Shown: positions 1 through 11,119 of the stretch, one piece after another
Layout: each line of letters begins with the position of its first letter
Position numbering within the stretch: the first letter of the stretch is position 1
Source of the DNA: Azospirillum agricola
GTDB taxonomy: Bacteria; Pseudomonadota; Alphaproteobacteria; Azospirillales; Azospirillaceae
DNA length: 64,000 nucleotides
Direction: 5' to 3'
Assembly: GCF_017876095.1 (NCBI RefSeq)
Contig: NZ_JAGINM010000002.1
Span: 124,001 to 188,000 of the forward strand
The notes under the pieces: model-generated
What the model was told of the DNA's origin: nothing
Databases searched by the model: none
What the model saw: only the letters and a program-made list of their open reading frames with translations
Made by a program: the position numbers and the translations under genes

Positions 1-1333
1 TGAAGTTGGGGGCGTTGCCGATGTAGCTGTTCGCCCCCATGAACACCGCGCCGGCCGAGATCGCGGTCAGGGTCAGCGCCAGATCGCCCATCAGGACCTG
101 CGCGTCGCCGCCGGCCGTGTTGAAGAAGATCAGGTAGGTCGGCGCGTTGTCGAGGAAGCTCGACAGGATGCCGGTCGCCCAGAAATAGGCGGCGGGGTTC
201 GGCTTGCCGTTGTCGTTCACGGCGGCGATGATGGCGCCGAGCGCGCCGTCGGTGCCGGCCTTCAGGATGGCGATGGCCGGGATGATGGTCAGGAAGATCG
301 CCGCGAACAGCTTGGCGACCTCCAGGATCGGGCCCCAGCTGAAGCCGTTGAGGCTGCGGCTCCTGGCGCTGGTCAGCCTCAGCGACAGCAGCGTGATCGC
401 GATCAGCAGGATCTGCGAGACGATGGTCTCCAGCGGCACCGCGACATGGTACAGCGTGACGCCGGTGCCGGGATGCCAGACGCCGCTCAGCAGCACGGCG
501 CCGACGATGGCGGCCAGCAGCAGCAGATTGACGCCGCCCTCGATGCGCACCGGCTCGCGTTCGTGCACGCCCTCGATCAGCGGATGCTTGCCGGGATCGC
601 GGGTGTGGAGGAACAGGTCGAGGGCGAAATAGATCGCCAGCAGCAGCGCCGACAGGAAGACCATCGGCCCGAGCAGATGGACCGTCGGCCAGAAGAAGTC
701 GACGCCCTTCAGGAAGCCCAGGAACAGCGGCGGGTCGCCGAGCGGCGTCAGCGAGCCGCCGACGTTCGACACCAGGAAGATGAAGAAGACGACGGTGTGG
801 ACCTTGTGGCGGCGGTGCTCGTTGGCGCGCAGCAGCGGCCGGATCAGCAGCATCGAGGCGCCGGTCGTCCCCATCACGCTGGCCAGCGCGGTCCCCAGCG
901 CCAGCCCCACCGTGTTGGCCAGCGGCGTGCCGACCAGCGATCCGGTCAGCCGCACGCCGCCGGCCACCGTGAACAGCGCGGTCAGCAGCACGATGAAGGG
1001 GATGTATTCCAGCAGCAGCGTGTGCAGAAGCTCGTAGGTCGCCAGCCCGACCCCGAAGACGGCGGCGAAGGGCAGCAGGAAGGCCAGCGCCCAGGCGGCC
1101 GAGATCTTGCCGAAATGATGGTGCCAGACCAGCGGGGCCAGCAGCGGGAACAGCGCGATCGACAGCAGGATGCCGGCGAAGGGCACGACCCACAGCACGC
1201 CCATCGCGCGCCCGTCGAGATGCGGCGCGCCGGCTTCCGCGGCCAGGGCGAGGCCGGGCGCTCCGGCCAGAAGGAAGCCCGCCAGCGCGAGCGCGGCCGC
1301 GGCAAGGCGGGGGATGGAGGGCAGGTTCGTCAT
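1..1333 (-). CDS. Sodium:proton antiporter family membrane protein (3' end outside window)
   Basis: A polytopic inner-membrane ion transporter, probably exchanging Na+ for H+. From the ATG at 1333 the frame stays open to the window edge, giving 444 residues of continuous hydrophobic segments. An N-terminal hydrophobic stretch ending LALAAEAG may be a cleaved signal. Residues 190-202 read NVGGSLTPLGDPP and a late segment reads SSFLDNAPTYL; both resemble the conserved Asn/Asp-containing discontinuous helices of the NhaD/ArsB/CitMHS superfamily. The length seen is close to full size for this family, so little is missing. It diverges from the MarR-GNAT gene across about 210 bases. The family is well supported; the ion specificity is inferred. 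Confidence 0.75.
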   Translation of the reverse strand, partial: MTNLPSIPRLAAAALALAGFLLAGAPGLALAAEAGAPHLDGRAMGVLWVVPFAGILLSIALFPLLAPLVWHHHFGKISAAWALAFLLPFAAVFGVGLATYELLHTLLLEYIPFIVLLTALFTVAGGVRLTGSLVGTPLANTVGLALGTALASVMGTTGASMLLIRPLLRANEHRRHKVHTVVFFIFLVSNVGGSLTPLGDPPLFLGFLKGVDFFWPTVHLLGPMVFLSALLLAIYFALDLFLHTRDPGKHPLIEGVHEREPVRIEGGVNLLLLAAIVGAVLLSGVWHPGTGVTLYHVAVPLETIVSQILLIAITLLSLRLTSARSRSLNGFSWGPILEVAKLFAAIFLTIIPAIAILKAGTDGALGAIIAAVNDNGKPNPAAYFWATGILSSFLDNAPTYLIFFNTAGGDAQVLMGDLALTLTAISAGAVFMGANSYIGNAPNF

Positions 1334-1495
1334 GGGTCCGAATTGTCGGCTGGCGGAAGGGTCGGGAGTATGCGGGGTGAACGAGCCCAAGCGCAAGCGA
1401 GGCGGCGGGGCCCGGCGGGTCGCCAAGCCTCACCCCCCTGCCCTGCCCGCCGGCGGGTGTCCGGCGTGGGGTGGGGAAACGCCGGCCGGATAATA

Positions 1496-1533
1496 TTGAC
1501 TCGATCAACATTGTTGAATATTGATTGAATCAA
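1496..1533. promoter_or_regulatory. Cluster of palindromes upstream of marR-gnat (probable operator)
   Basis: An AT-rich patch in GC-rich DNA just before the ATG at 1547. It contains TTGATTGAATCAA at 1521-1533 (perfect 6-bp arms, one-base centre), CAACATTGTTG at 1506-1516 (perfect 5-bp arms) and a looser TTGACTCGATCAA at 1496-1508. MarR proteins commonly bind such short palindromes next to their own gene, so autoregulation is likely. The ribosome-binding sequence TGGAGG follows at 1537. Confidence 0.55.
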
Positions 1534-1546
1534 CACTGGAGGCCCC

Positions 1547-2473
1547 ATGACCGCTCAGCACGACCGGGACGTCGCGACGTTGCGCGCTTTCAATCGGACC
1601 TACACGAGCCGCCTGGGGCTTCTCGACGCCACCTACGACGGCAGCCCCTTCACCCTCAGCGAGGCGCGCATCCTGTACGAGCTGGCGAACCGGACCAGCC
1701 CGACGGCGGCGGAGATCGCCCGCGCGCTGCGCCTCGACCCGGCCCAGCTCAGCCGGACCGTCAAGCGGTTCCTCGACCGTGGCCTCGTCACGGTCCGCGA
1801 GAACCCGGCCCATGGGCGTCACCAGCTTCTTTCCCTCACCGAGGAGGGGCGAGCCGCCTTCGCGGCCCTCGAAGCCAGCACGCGCGCGGCGGTCGGGACG
1901 CTCATCGAAAGCCTGGCTCCGTTCCAGCGCTCCCGCCTCCTGTCGGCGGCGGTCGCCATCAACGAGGTCTTCGACGGTGACGAGCCCACGGTGACGCTCC
2001 GGGGGCTGCGGCCGGGCGACCTCGGCCTCGTCACCGCCCGCCAGGCGATCCTCTACAGCTCCGAATACGGGTGGACCGGCGATTACGAGGCGCTGGTCGC
2101 CCGCATCCTGGCCGACTTCCACGACGCCTTCGATCCTGGGAAGGACGATGCCTGGATCGCGGAGGCAGGCGGCCGGATGGTGGGCTCGGTGTTCCTGGTG
2201 CGCGGCGAGGAGCCCGGTGTCGCCAAGCTCCGCCTGCTCTACGTCGAATCCGACGCGCGCGGCATGGGAGTCGGCGGGCAGCTGGTCGCGGCCTGCGTCG
2301 CGCGGGCGCGCGAACTGGGCTATGGGCGGTTGGAGCTCTGGACCGTCAGCGTGCTGACCGCCGCCTGCCGACTCTATCGGCGCGCCGGCTTCGTGATGAC
2401 CCGGGAGACGCCGAATCACCGGTTCGGCCATGATCTCGTCGATCAGATCTGGTCGCTCGACCTCACGCCGTAA
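1547..2473 (+). CDS. MarR-family regulator fused to GNAT N-acetyltransferase
   Basis: A 308-residue two-domain protein. Residues 1-145 are a MarR-type winged helix: the recognition region SPTAAEIARALRLDPAQLSR lies at 51-70 and the wing at about 78-96. Residues 150-308 form a GNAT domain with the acetyl-CoA loop ARGMGVGGQL near 237-246 and the typical C-terminal strand YRRAGF. MarR-GNAT fusions are a known architecture, but their acceptors are mostly unknown. The ATG at 1547 has TGGAGG five bases upstream. A run of palindromes directly before it suggests autorepression. It converges on the DUF1850 gene with a 28-base gap. The acceptor substrate and inducer cannot be read from sequence. Confidence 0.85.
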   Translation: MTAQHDRDVATLRAFNRTYTSRLGLLDATYDGSPFTLSEARILYELANRTSPTAAEIARALRLDPAQLSRTVKRFLDRGLVTVRENPAHGRHQLLSLTEEGRAAFAALEASTRAAVGTLIESLAPFQRSRLLSAAVAINEVFDGDEPTVTLRGLRPGDLGLVTARQAILYSSEYGWTGDYEALVARILADFHDAFDPGKDDAWIAEAGGRMVGSVFLVRGEEPGVAKLRLLYVESDARGMGVGGQLVAACVARARELGYGRLELWTVSVLTAACRLYRRAGFVMTRETPNHRFGHDLVDQIWSLDLTP

Positions 2474-2484
2474 GGGGGTTTTTC

Positions 2485-2499
2485 CGGTCTTCGAGACCG
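2485..2499. terminator. Small hairpin between convergent genes
   Basis: CGGTCT-TCG-AGACCG forms a 6-bp perfect stem with a three-base loop between the stops of the MarR-GNAT gene and the DUF1850 gene. A run GGGGGTTTTT lies just before it on the plus strand, but no T-run follows, so termination is only a guess. Confidence 0.3.
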
Positions 2500-2501
2500 C
2501 C

Positions 2502-2882
2502 TCACGGGCAGGCGCGCAACGTCACCGCCGTGTCCCGCCGCCCGGTCCAGTCGGCGAGCGGCTTGCAGAGGCCGTCCGCGCACAGGCGATGATCGGCGGT
2601 GAAGGACGAGGCGGCGAGCGTCACGCCCTCCTGCGGCGGCAGGCCGGGCACCCACACCCACCAGCCGTCGGCGGTCAGGCGGGCGTCCGGCCCCGGCTCC
2701 ATGCCGGCGCCGGTGCCGCGCACGCTGGCCTCGACGGGAACGAGGCGGCCGGAGTCGACCCGCCACTCCTCCCGCCACTCGGTCTTTTCGATGGAGTGCG
2801 TCCAGGACAGGGTGAAGGACGGCCCCGGCAGCGCCGCGAGCAGCGCGCCGCCGAGGGCCGTCAGGCACAGCGATCCGCTCAC
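2502..2882 (-). CDS. DUF1850 domain-containing protein of the TAXI-TRAP cluster
   Basis: A 126-residue protein starting with a hydrophobic stretch (LCLTALGGALLAALPG), likely a signal or membrane anchor, then a compact beta-rich domain with LSWTHSIEKTEWREEWRV and CADGLCKPL. Small DUF1850 proteins with this His-Ser-x-Glu-Lys-Thr pattern are encoded next to TAXI-type TRAP permeases, where their role is unknown. The GTG start overlaps the permease stop in a GTGA junction (2879-2882), implying translational coupling. A Cys pair near the end could form a disulfide if it is periplasmic. The family call is good; the role is inferred from neighbours only. Confidence 0.75.
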   Translation of the reverse strand: MSGSLCLTALGGALLAALPGPSFTLSWTHSIEKTEWREEWRVDSGRLVPVEASVRGTGAGMEPGPDARLTADGWWVWVPGLPPQEGVTLAASSFTADHRLCADGLCKPLADWTGRRDTAVTLRACP

Positions 2883-4993
2883 GCCGCCCGCAGGGACGTC
2901 TGGGTCCGCCGCCGCCGGTGCTGCCAGAGCAGGAACAGGCCGGTCATCGCGAAGGCGGCCTCGTCGGTCAGCGGCAGGGCCAGCACGAACAGGAAGGCGG
3001 TGGCGGCCGCGTAGACGCGCGCCGCCAGCGGCAGCGGCGTCCAGAAGAAGCCGATGGTCGCCGCCCCCCAGAGCGCGATGGCGATGCAGGCCTTGCCGAA
3101 CACATAGGCCACCGCCAGCCAGTCGCCGGTTTGCAGCACCAGCGCCGGGTCGTAGACCGCCATGAAGGGCACGACGTAGCCGGCCATGGCGACGCGGGTG
3201 GCGATCCAGCCGATGTCCATGTGGTCGGCCTTGCAGATCGACGAGGCCGCCAGCGCCGCCAGCGCCACCGGCGGCGTCAGATCGGCCATGATGCCGAAAT
3301 AGAAGACGAACATGTGGCTGACGATCAGCGGCACGCCCATGGTCAGCAGGGCCGGCGCCGCGATGGACGCGGTGATGATGTAGTTGGCCGTCGTCGGCAG
3401 GCCGGTGCCCAGCACGATGCAGGCGATCATCGTCAGCACCAGCGCCGCCAGCAGGTTGCCGCCCGACCACTCGACGATGGTCGAGGCGAAGCTCGACGCC
3501 AGCCCGGTCAGCGTCATCATGCCGATCAGCACGCCGACCAGCGCGCAGGCGACGCCGACGCCGATGGCGTTCTTGGCGCCGTCCGCGACGCTGTTGACGA
3601 CCAGCCGCAGCGTCTCCCGCCCGCCCCGGAACAGCAGGCAGGGAACGATCAGCAGCGCCACCATGGCGAAGGCGAGATGCTCGGTGCGCAGGCCGAGCCG
3701 CCACAGCCCTGCCGCGACCAGCCCGACGACGACCCAGAAGGCGACGCGCAACGCCGTGGCGCCGACGGCGCCGGCGATGCTCATGCCGAGGATCAGCGCC
3801 GCCGTCGCCGCGATGCCGATCACCCCCGCGAACAGCGGCGTGAAGCCGGAGAACAGCAGGTAGATCAGCGCCGCCAGCGGCAGCAGCAGGTACCAGCCCT
3901 CGACCACCGCCCGCAGCGCGCTGGGGCACTGCTCGCGCGGCAGCCCGACGAGGTTGCGCATGCCGGCCTCCAGATGGACCATCCAGAAGGCGCTGCCGAA
4001 ATAGAGGATGGCCGGGATCGCCGCGGCGATCGCCACCTCGCTGTAGGGCACGCCGATGGTCTCCGCCATGATGAAGGCGGCGGCGCCCATGACGGGCGGC
4101 ATCAGCTGGCCGCCCATGCTGGCGGTCGCCTCGACCGCGCCGGCGAAGGCCGGGCGGTAGCCGAAGCGCATCATCAGCGGGATGGTGAACTGGCCGGTGG
4201 TCAGCACGTTGGCGACGCCCGACCCGTTGATGGTGCCCATCAGGCCGGACGAGATCACCGCCACCTTGGCCGGCCCGCCCTTGGCGTGGCCGACCAGCCC
4301 GAGCGAGACGTCGTTGAACAGCTTGATCATCCCGGCCCGCTCCAGAAAGGCGCCGAACAGGATGAACAGGAAGATGTAGCTCGCCGAGACGAAGGTCGGC
4401 GTGCCGTAGATGCCTTCCGTGGACAGGAACAGGGTGTCGATGACCTGATCCAGGTCGTAGCCGCGATGCCCGAGCCCGAAGGGCAGATGGCGCCCGAACA
4501 GCGCGTAGGGGATGAAGACGCCGCACATGATCGGCAGCGCCAGCCCCATGATGCGCCGCGCCGCCTCGAAGACCAGCGCCACCGCGATGGCGCCGACGAT
4601 CAGGTCGGCGGTGCTGGGATCCCCCGAGCGCTGGATCAGCTCGACCTCGAACACATAGTGGTACAGGCCGGTGCCGAAGGCGGTCAGGCCGAGCAGCCAG
4701 TCGTACCAGGGCACCCGCTTGCGCGCCGCCTCCTGACGGAAACCGAACAGGGCGAAGGTCATCAGCAGCAGGAAGCCGACATGCACCGACCGCACCACCA
4801 TGCTGGACACGGGGTTGAAGGCGGCGGTCCAGAGCTGGAAGGCGGAGAAGGCGACGGCGATGGCGAACACCGCCCGCCCGTCGAAGCCCTCGAAGGCGGC
4901 GACGGTGGACGGGTTCTCGCGGTCGATGGCCTGGCGGATCTGGGCGTCCGCCTCGCCCGGTTTGGTGGTCAACGCGGCGACTCCGGCCGGCAC
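2879..4993 (-). CDS. TRAP transporter permease, fused 4TM/12TM type
   Basis: A 704-residue membrane protein that fuses the small DctQ-like and large DctM-like TRAP subunits, as is usual when the binding protein is of the TAXI class. It would use the Na+ or proton gradient to import an organic solute delivered by the periplasmic protein encoded just upstream. Hydrophobic helices run throughout; glycine-rich segments such as GTINGSGVANVLTTGQFTIP and GLPTTANYIITASIAAPAL match the two repeated DctM transport motifs. The start is the GTG at 4993, four bases after the TAXI gene stop. The substrate cannot be deduced; TAXI systems often carry C4-dicarboxylates, glutamate or aromatic acids. Confidence 0.88.
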   Translation of the reverse strand: MPAGVAALTTKPGEADAQIRQAIDRENPSTVAAFEGFDGRAVFAIAVAFSAFQLWTAAFNPVSSMVVRSVHVGFLLLMTFALFGFRQEAARKRVPWYDWLLGLTAFGTGLYHYVFEVELIQRSGDPSTADLIVGAIAVALVFEAARRIMGLALPIMCGVFIPYALFGRHLPFGLGHRGYDLDQVIDTLFLSTEGIYGTPTFVSASYIFLFILFGAFLERAGMIKLFNDVSLGLVGHAKGGPAKVAVISSGLMGTINGSGVANVLTTGQFTIPLMMRFGYRPAFAGAVEATASMGGQLMPPVMGAAAFIMAETIGVPYSEVAIAAAIPAILYFGSAFWMVHLEAGMRNLVGLPREQCPSALRAVVEGWYLLLPLAALIYLLFSGFTPLFAGVIGIAATAALILGMSIAGAVGATALRVAFWVVVGLVAAGLWRLGLRTEHLAFAMVALLIVPCLLFRGGRETLRLVVNSVADGAKNAIGVGVACALVGVLIGMMTLTGLASSFASTIVEWSGGNLLAALVLTMIACIVLGTGLPTTANYIITASIAAPALLTMGVPLIVSHMFVFYFGIMADLTPPVALAALAASSICKADHMDIGWIATRVAMAGYVVPFMAVYDPALVLQTGDWLAVAYVFGKACIAIALWGAATIGFFWTPLPLAARVYAAATAFLFVLALPLTDEAAFAMTGLFLLWQHRRRRTQTSLRAA

Positions 4994-4997
4994 CCGA

Positions 4998-5936
4998 TCA
5001 CATCAGGCCCTTTTCCTTGTAGAACTTGGCGGCGCCGGGATGCAGCGGCACCGGCGACTGGGTGGCGGTGGCGTCCAGCTTGATCTGCTTGGCGGCGACA
5101 TGGGCGGCGGCCAGCGCGTCGAGATTCTCGAACAACGTCTTGGTCATCGCGTAGGCCGCGTCGTCCGACACGCCGGAATGGGTGACCAGCAGGTTGCGCA
5201 CCGCGGCGGTCGGAACCGCTTCCGTCTGTCCGGGGTAGGTGTTGGCCGGCACCGTCTCCGCGATGTAGGCGGGGTCGCCGACCTTGGCGATGACGTCCGC
5301 CGGGATGGTGACGACGGTGACCTCCTGCGAGGCCGACAGATCCTTGATGGCGGCGACGCCCAGCCCCGCCGAGATCAGCGTCGCGTCGAGCTGGCGGTTC
5401 TTCATCAGATCGACCGATTCGCCGAAGGGCAGATACTCGGTCTTGGCGAAATCCTTGTAGGCGAGGCCGGCGGCGTTGAAGATCGCCCGCGCGTTCAGCT
5501 CCGTCCCCGATTTGGGCGCGCCGACCGACACGCGCTTGCCCTTCAGGTCGGCCAGCGTCTTGATGCCCGAATCCTTGGTCGCCACCACCTGGATGTAGTT
5601 GGGGTAGATGGCGGCGATGGTGCGCAGCTTCTCCAGCTTGGCCTTGAAGCCGACCTCCTCGTTGCCCTTCCAGGCGTCGCTCAGCGAATCGCCGAGCGTG
5701 AAGCCGATCTCGCCGCGCCCGGCCTGGAGCAGGTTGAGGTTCTCGACCGACGCCTTGGTCGCCTGCGCCGTCACCTTGGCCCCCGGCAGCGCCTTGCCGT
5801 AGACGTTGGAGAGCGCCACGCCCAGCGGGTAGTAGACGCCGCTGGTGCCCCCGGTCAGCACGGTGATGAAGGATTCGGCCTGGGCCGGCAGCGCCACGAA
5901 CAGGCAGACTCCGACAGCGGCGGCGAAGCGTTTCAT
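4998..5936 (-). CDS. TAXI family TRAP transporter solute-binding protein
   Basis: A 312-residue periplasmic binding protein. A clear Sec signal peptide (MKRFAAAVGVCLFVALPAQA, cleavage before ESF) is followed by the family pattern TGGTSGVYYPLGVALSNVYG and a type II binding fold that includes KGKRVSVGAPKSGTE. I chose the ATG at 5936 because GGGAG lies at the right distance and the signal peptide starts there; a longer reading frame upstream adds 49 residues without secretory character. First gene of the leftward unit with the fused permease and DUF1850. It faces the cox-type cluster across 303 bases, so the imported solute could be linked to that enzyme, but this is inference. Confidence 0.88.
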   Translation of the reverse strand: MKRFAAAVGVCLFVALPAQAESFITVLTGGTSGVYYPLGVALSNVYGKALPGAKVTAQATKASVENLNLLQAGRGEIGFTLGDSLSDAWKGNEEVGFKAKLEKLRTIAAIYPNYIQVVATKDSGIKTLADLKGKRVSVGAPKSGTELNARAIFNAAGLAYKDFAKTEYLPFGESVDLMKNRQLDATLISAGLGVAAIKDLSASQEVTVVTIPADVIAKVGDPAYIAETVPANTYPGQTEAVPTAAVRNLLVTHSGVSDDAAYAMTKTLFENLDALAAAHVAAKQIKLDATATQSPVPLHPGAAKFYKEKGLM

Positions 5937-6109
5937 GCGTTTTCTCCCAAGAGGCTTTTTGAGGGGACGTTTTGAGGCCGTTTGCGTCCGCGTTGATCGC
6001 GGGCTCTTGCCAAGCCACTGTAACGCGGAGCAAAATTGCGCGCCAGTACGTACAATCCGAGTCATATACCGTTTCAATGCCATTCTTTCGGCCGACGGCC
6101 ATAGGACCG

Positions 6110-6139
6110 CTTGACCTCGGCGGGGAGGATTACCCTATC
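6110..6139 (+). promoter_or_regulatory. Candidate promoter for the cox-like cluster
   Basis: CTTGAC at 6110-6115 followed after 18 bases by CCTATC at 6134-6139 resembles the alphaproteobacterial housekeeping pattern (CTTGAC, 17-18 bases, CTATAT). It sits 101 bases before the coxS-like start, in the 303-base divergent gap that also serves the TRAP operon. No strong inverted repeat is visible there. Confidence 0.35.
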
Positions 6140-6239
6140 CTTGCGGTGGAATGACCGCCGACATCCGCAAGGGACCATCTCAAGAGGCGGACCGGCCGAC
6201 ACGACTGCCAGCCAAGAGTTAGCCAGCGGGAGGTATCCA

Positions 6240-6740
<501 letters not shown>

Positions 6741-6799
6741 GGCGCGGCAACCGCACCTGTCTTGCGAAGAAAAAGCGTTCCGATGGGAGGATTCACGAG

Positions 6800-9187
<2,388 letters not shown>

Positions 9188-9213
9188 CCGCCGAGGAATA
9201 AGGAGAAGACCCG

Positions 9214-10005
9214 ATGTACGCATTCTCGTACCAGCGGCCCAGGTCCCTCGCCGAGGCCGCCGCCGCCCTCCAGGCCGAGGACGCCAAGCTGCTCGGCGGC
9301 GGGCAGACCCTGCTGCCGACGCTCAAGCAGCGGCTGGCCCGGCCGTCCGACCTGATCGACCTCGGCGCCATCCCCGAGCTGAAGGGCATCCGCGAGGCCG
9401 GCGGCGGGCTGGAGATCGGCGCCTTTACCCGCCACGCCGAGGTCGCCCATTCCGACCTCGTTCACCGCGTCATCCCGGCGCTGGCGAGCCTCGCCGAGGG
9501 AATCGGCGACCGGCAGGTCCGCAACATGGGAACGCTCGGCGGCTCCATCGCCAACGCCGACCCGTCGGCCGACTACCCGGCGGCGGTGGTGGCGCTGAAG
9601 GGCACCGTGCTGACCGACCGGAGGGAGATCGCCGGCGACGAGTTCTTCACCGGCATGTTCGAGACGGCGCTGGAGCCGGGGGAGATCGTCAGGGCGGTGC
9701 GCTTCGCCGCTCCTGACAAAGCGGCCTACGCCAAGTTCCGCAACCCGGCCAGCCGCTACGCCATCGTCGGCGTCTTCGTGGCGCGCTTCGGGGCGGAGGT
9801 CCGCGTCGCGGTGACGGGGGCCGGCGGATCCGTCTTCCGCGCCGGGGCGTTCGAGACCGCGCTGGCCGCCGACTTCCGGGCCGAGGCGCTGAACGGGTTG
9901 TCGGTCGGCACCGACGGCCTGAACGCCGACCTGCACGCCAGTGCCGAGTACCGCGCGCACCTCGTCACCGTGATGGCGAAGCGGGCGGTCGAGGCGGCGG
10001 GGTGA
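9214..10005 (+). CDS. coxM: CoxM-like FAD-binding medium subunit
   Basis: A 263-residue flavoprotein subunit that takes electrons from the [2Fe-2S] subunit. It shows the two FAD-contact motifs of the family, LLGGGQTLLP near residue 28 and RNMGTLGGSIANADPSADYP near 103, followed by the CO dehydrogenase flavoprotein C-terminal domain. The length fits CoxM (260-290). The ATG at 9214 is preceded by AAGGAG. It completes the S-L-M heterotrimer; a 150-bp inverted repeat separates it from the downstream MoxR gene and may cut or process the transcript. Confidence 0.87.
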   Translation: MYAFSYQRPRSLAEAAAALQAEDAKLLGGGQTLLPTLKQRLARPSDLIDLGAIPELKGIREAGGGLEIGAFTRHAEVAHSDLVHRVIPALASLAEGIGDRQVRNMGTLGGSIANADPSADYPAAVVALKGTVLTDRREIAGDEFFTGMFETALEPGEIVRAVRFAAPDKAAYAKFRNPASRYAIVGVFVARFGAEVRVAVTGAGGSVFRAGAFETALAADFRAEALNGLSVGTDGLNADLHASAEYRAHLVTVMAKRAVEAAG

Positions 10006-10012
10006 TATGCTC

Positions 10013-10163
10013 GCCCTCTCCCGCCCCGGGAGAGGGAGGGGACCCGCGAAGCGGGGAGGGTGAGGGGCTATCGGGCGTGGTACTTAATCCATGTCCACAT
10101 GGCCCCTCACCCTTCCCACCGCTTCGCGGCGGGCCCCTTCCCTCTCCCGGGGCGGGAGAGGGC
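10013..10163. repeat. Large intergenic inverted repeat, copy 1 (REP-like)
   Basis: About 150 bases that can fold on themselves: an outer pair CCCTCTCCCGCCCCGGGAGA... and ...CTCTCCCGGGGCGGGAGAGG, with an inner pair GAGGGTGAGGGGC and GCCCCTCACCC. The centre is the non-repeated stretch around TACTTAATCCATGTCC. The same layout recurs at 51299-51450. It lies between coxM and the MoxR gene, both rightward. Confidence 0.8.
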
Positions 10164-10189
10164 ATCCTCCGCCAGTACGCAAGGTGTTC

Positions 10190-11119
10190 ATGACCATCCC
10201 CCTCCCCGCTTCCGTCGACGACACGCTGGCGCTTCTCACTCGTGGCGACTACGTCGCCGACCGCTCGCTGGCGACGGCGCTGTACCTCGCGCTCAAGCTC
10301 AAGCGACCGCTGTTCCTGGAGGGCGAGGCCGGCGTCGGCAAGACCGAGATCGCCAAGGTGCTGTCGGCCACGCTCGGCCGCCGCCTGCTGCGCCTGCAAT
10401 GCTACGAGGGGCTGGACGCGTCCTCCGCCGTCTACGAGTGGAACTACGCCCGGCAGATGATGGAGATCCGGCTGGCCGAGGCGACCGCCGGCGGCGCCTC
10501 CGACCGCGACGCGCTCGCCGCCGACCTGTTCTCCGAGCGCTTCCTGGTCAAGCGTCCGCTGCTCCAGGCGCTGGAACCCGATCCCGCCGGCCCGCCGGTG
10601 CTGCTGATCGACGAGCTGGACCGCACCGACGAGCCCTTCGAGGCGTACCTTCTGGAGATCCTCTCCGACTTCCAGGTTTCCATCCCCGAATACGGCACCA
10701 TCCGCGCGCCGGAGCCGCCCATCGTCATCCTCACCTCCAACCGCACGCGCGAGATCCACGACGCGCTGAAGCGTCGCTGCTTCTACCATTGGGTCGATTA
10801 CCCGTCGGCCGCGCGGGAGCGCGAGATCGTCGCGGTCAAGGCGCCGCGCGCCGACGCCCGGCTGGCGGCCCAGGTGGTGGGCTTCGTGCAGTCTCTGCGC
10901 GGCCTCGATCTCTACAAGGCGCCGGGGGTGGCGGAGACGCTGGACTGGGCGCAGGCGCTGGTCGAGCTGAACCAGCTGGAGCTTGAGCCCTCGGTCATCA
11001 ACGACACGCTGGGCACGCTGCTGAAGTACCAGGACGACATCGCCCGCATCCAGGGCAGCGAGGCCGCCCGCATCCTGTCGCAGGTGAAGACCGAACTCGC
11101 CGCAACCACGGCCCGATGA
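10190..11119 (+). CDS. MoxR-family AAA+ ATPase (CoxD-like)
   Basis: A 309-residue AAA+ ATPase of the MoxR group. Walker A GEAGVGKT is at 45-52, Walker B is LLIDELDR, and a sensor-like LTSNRTREI follows. In cox clusters the CoxD member works with a VWA protein to insert sulfur and copper into the Moco centre; for form II enzymes it is presumed to do the sulfuration or assembly step. The ATG at 10190 has AAGGTG six bases upstream and begins after the 150-bp repeat. The stop overlaps the start of the VWA gene by four bases (ATGA), so the two are probably translated together and form a chaperone pair. Confidence 0.85.
   Translation: MTIPLPASVDDTLALLTRGDYVADRSLATALYLALKLKRPLFLEGEAGVGKTEIAKVLSATLGRRLLRLQCYEGLDASSAVYEWNYARQMMEIRLAEATAGGASDRDALAADLFSERFLVKRPLLQALEPDPAGPPVLLIDELDRTDEPFEAYLLEILSDFQVSIPEYGTIRAPEPPIVILTSNRTREIHDALKRRCFYHWVDYPSAAREREIVAVKAPRADARLAAQVVGFVQSLRGLDLYKAPGVAETLDWAQALVELNQLELEPSVINDTLGTLLKYQDDIARIQGSEAARILSQVKTELAATTAR

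Noticed and set aside
446..1528. 360-codon rightward open frame opposite the antiporter
   Set aside because: Gln/Arg/Asp/Gly-rich shadow frame; the leftward frame is a normal membrane protein.
2918..5083. Long open frame opposite the TRAP permease
   Set aside because: It mirrors the permease in antisense, is rich in Arg/Gln/His/Asp typical of reversed GC-rich coding DNA, and has no recognisable domain.
10013..10163. Insertion sequence end or phage attachment site
   Set aside because: No transposase or integrase frame, no target duplication; better explained as an intergenic repeat.
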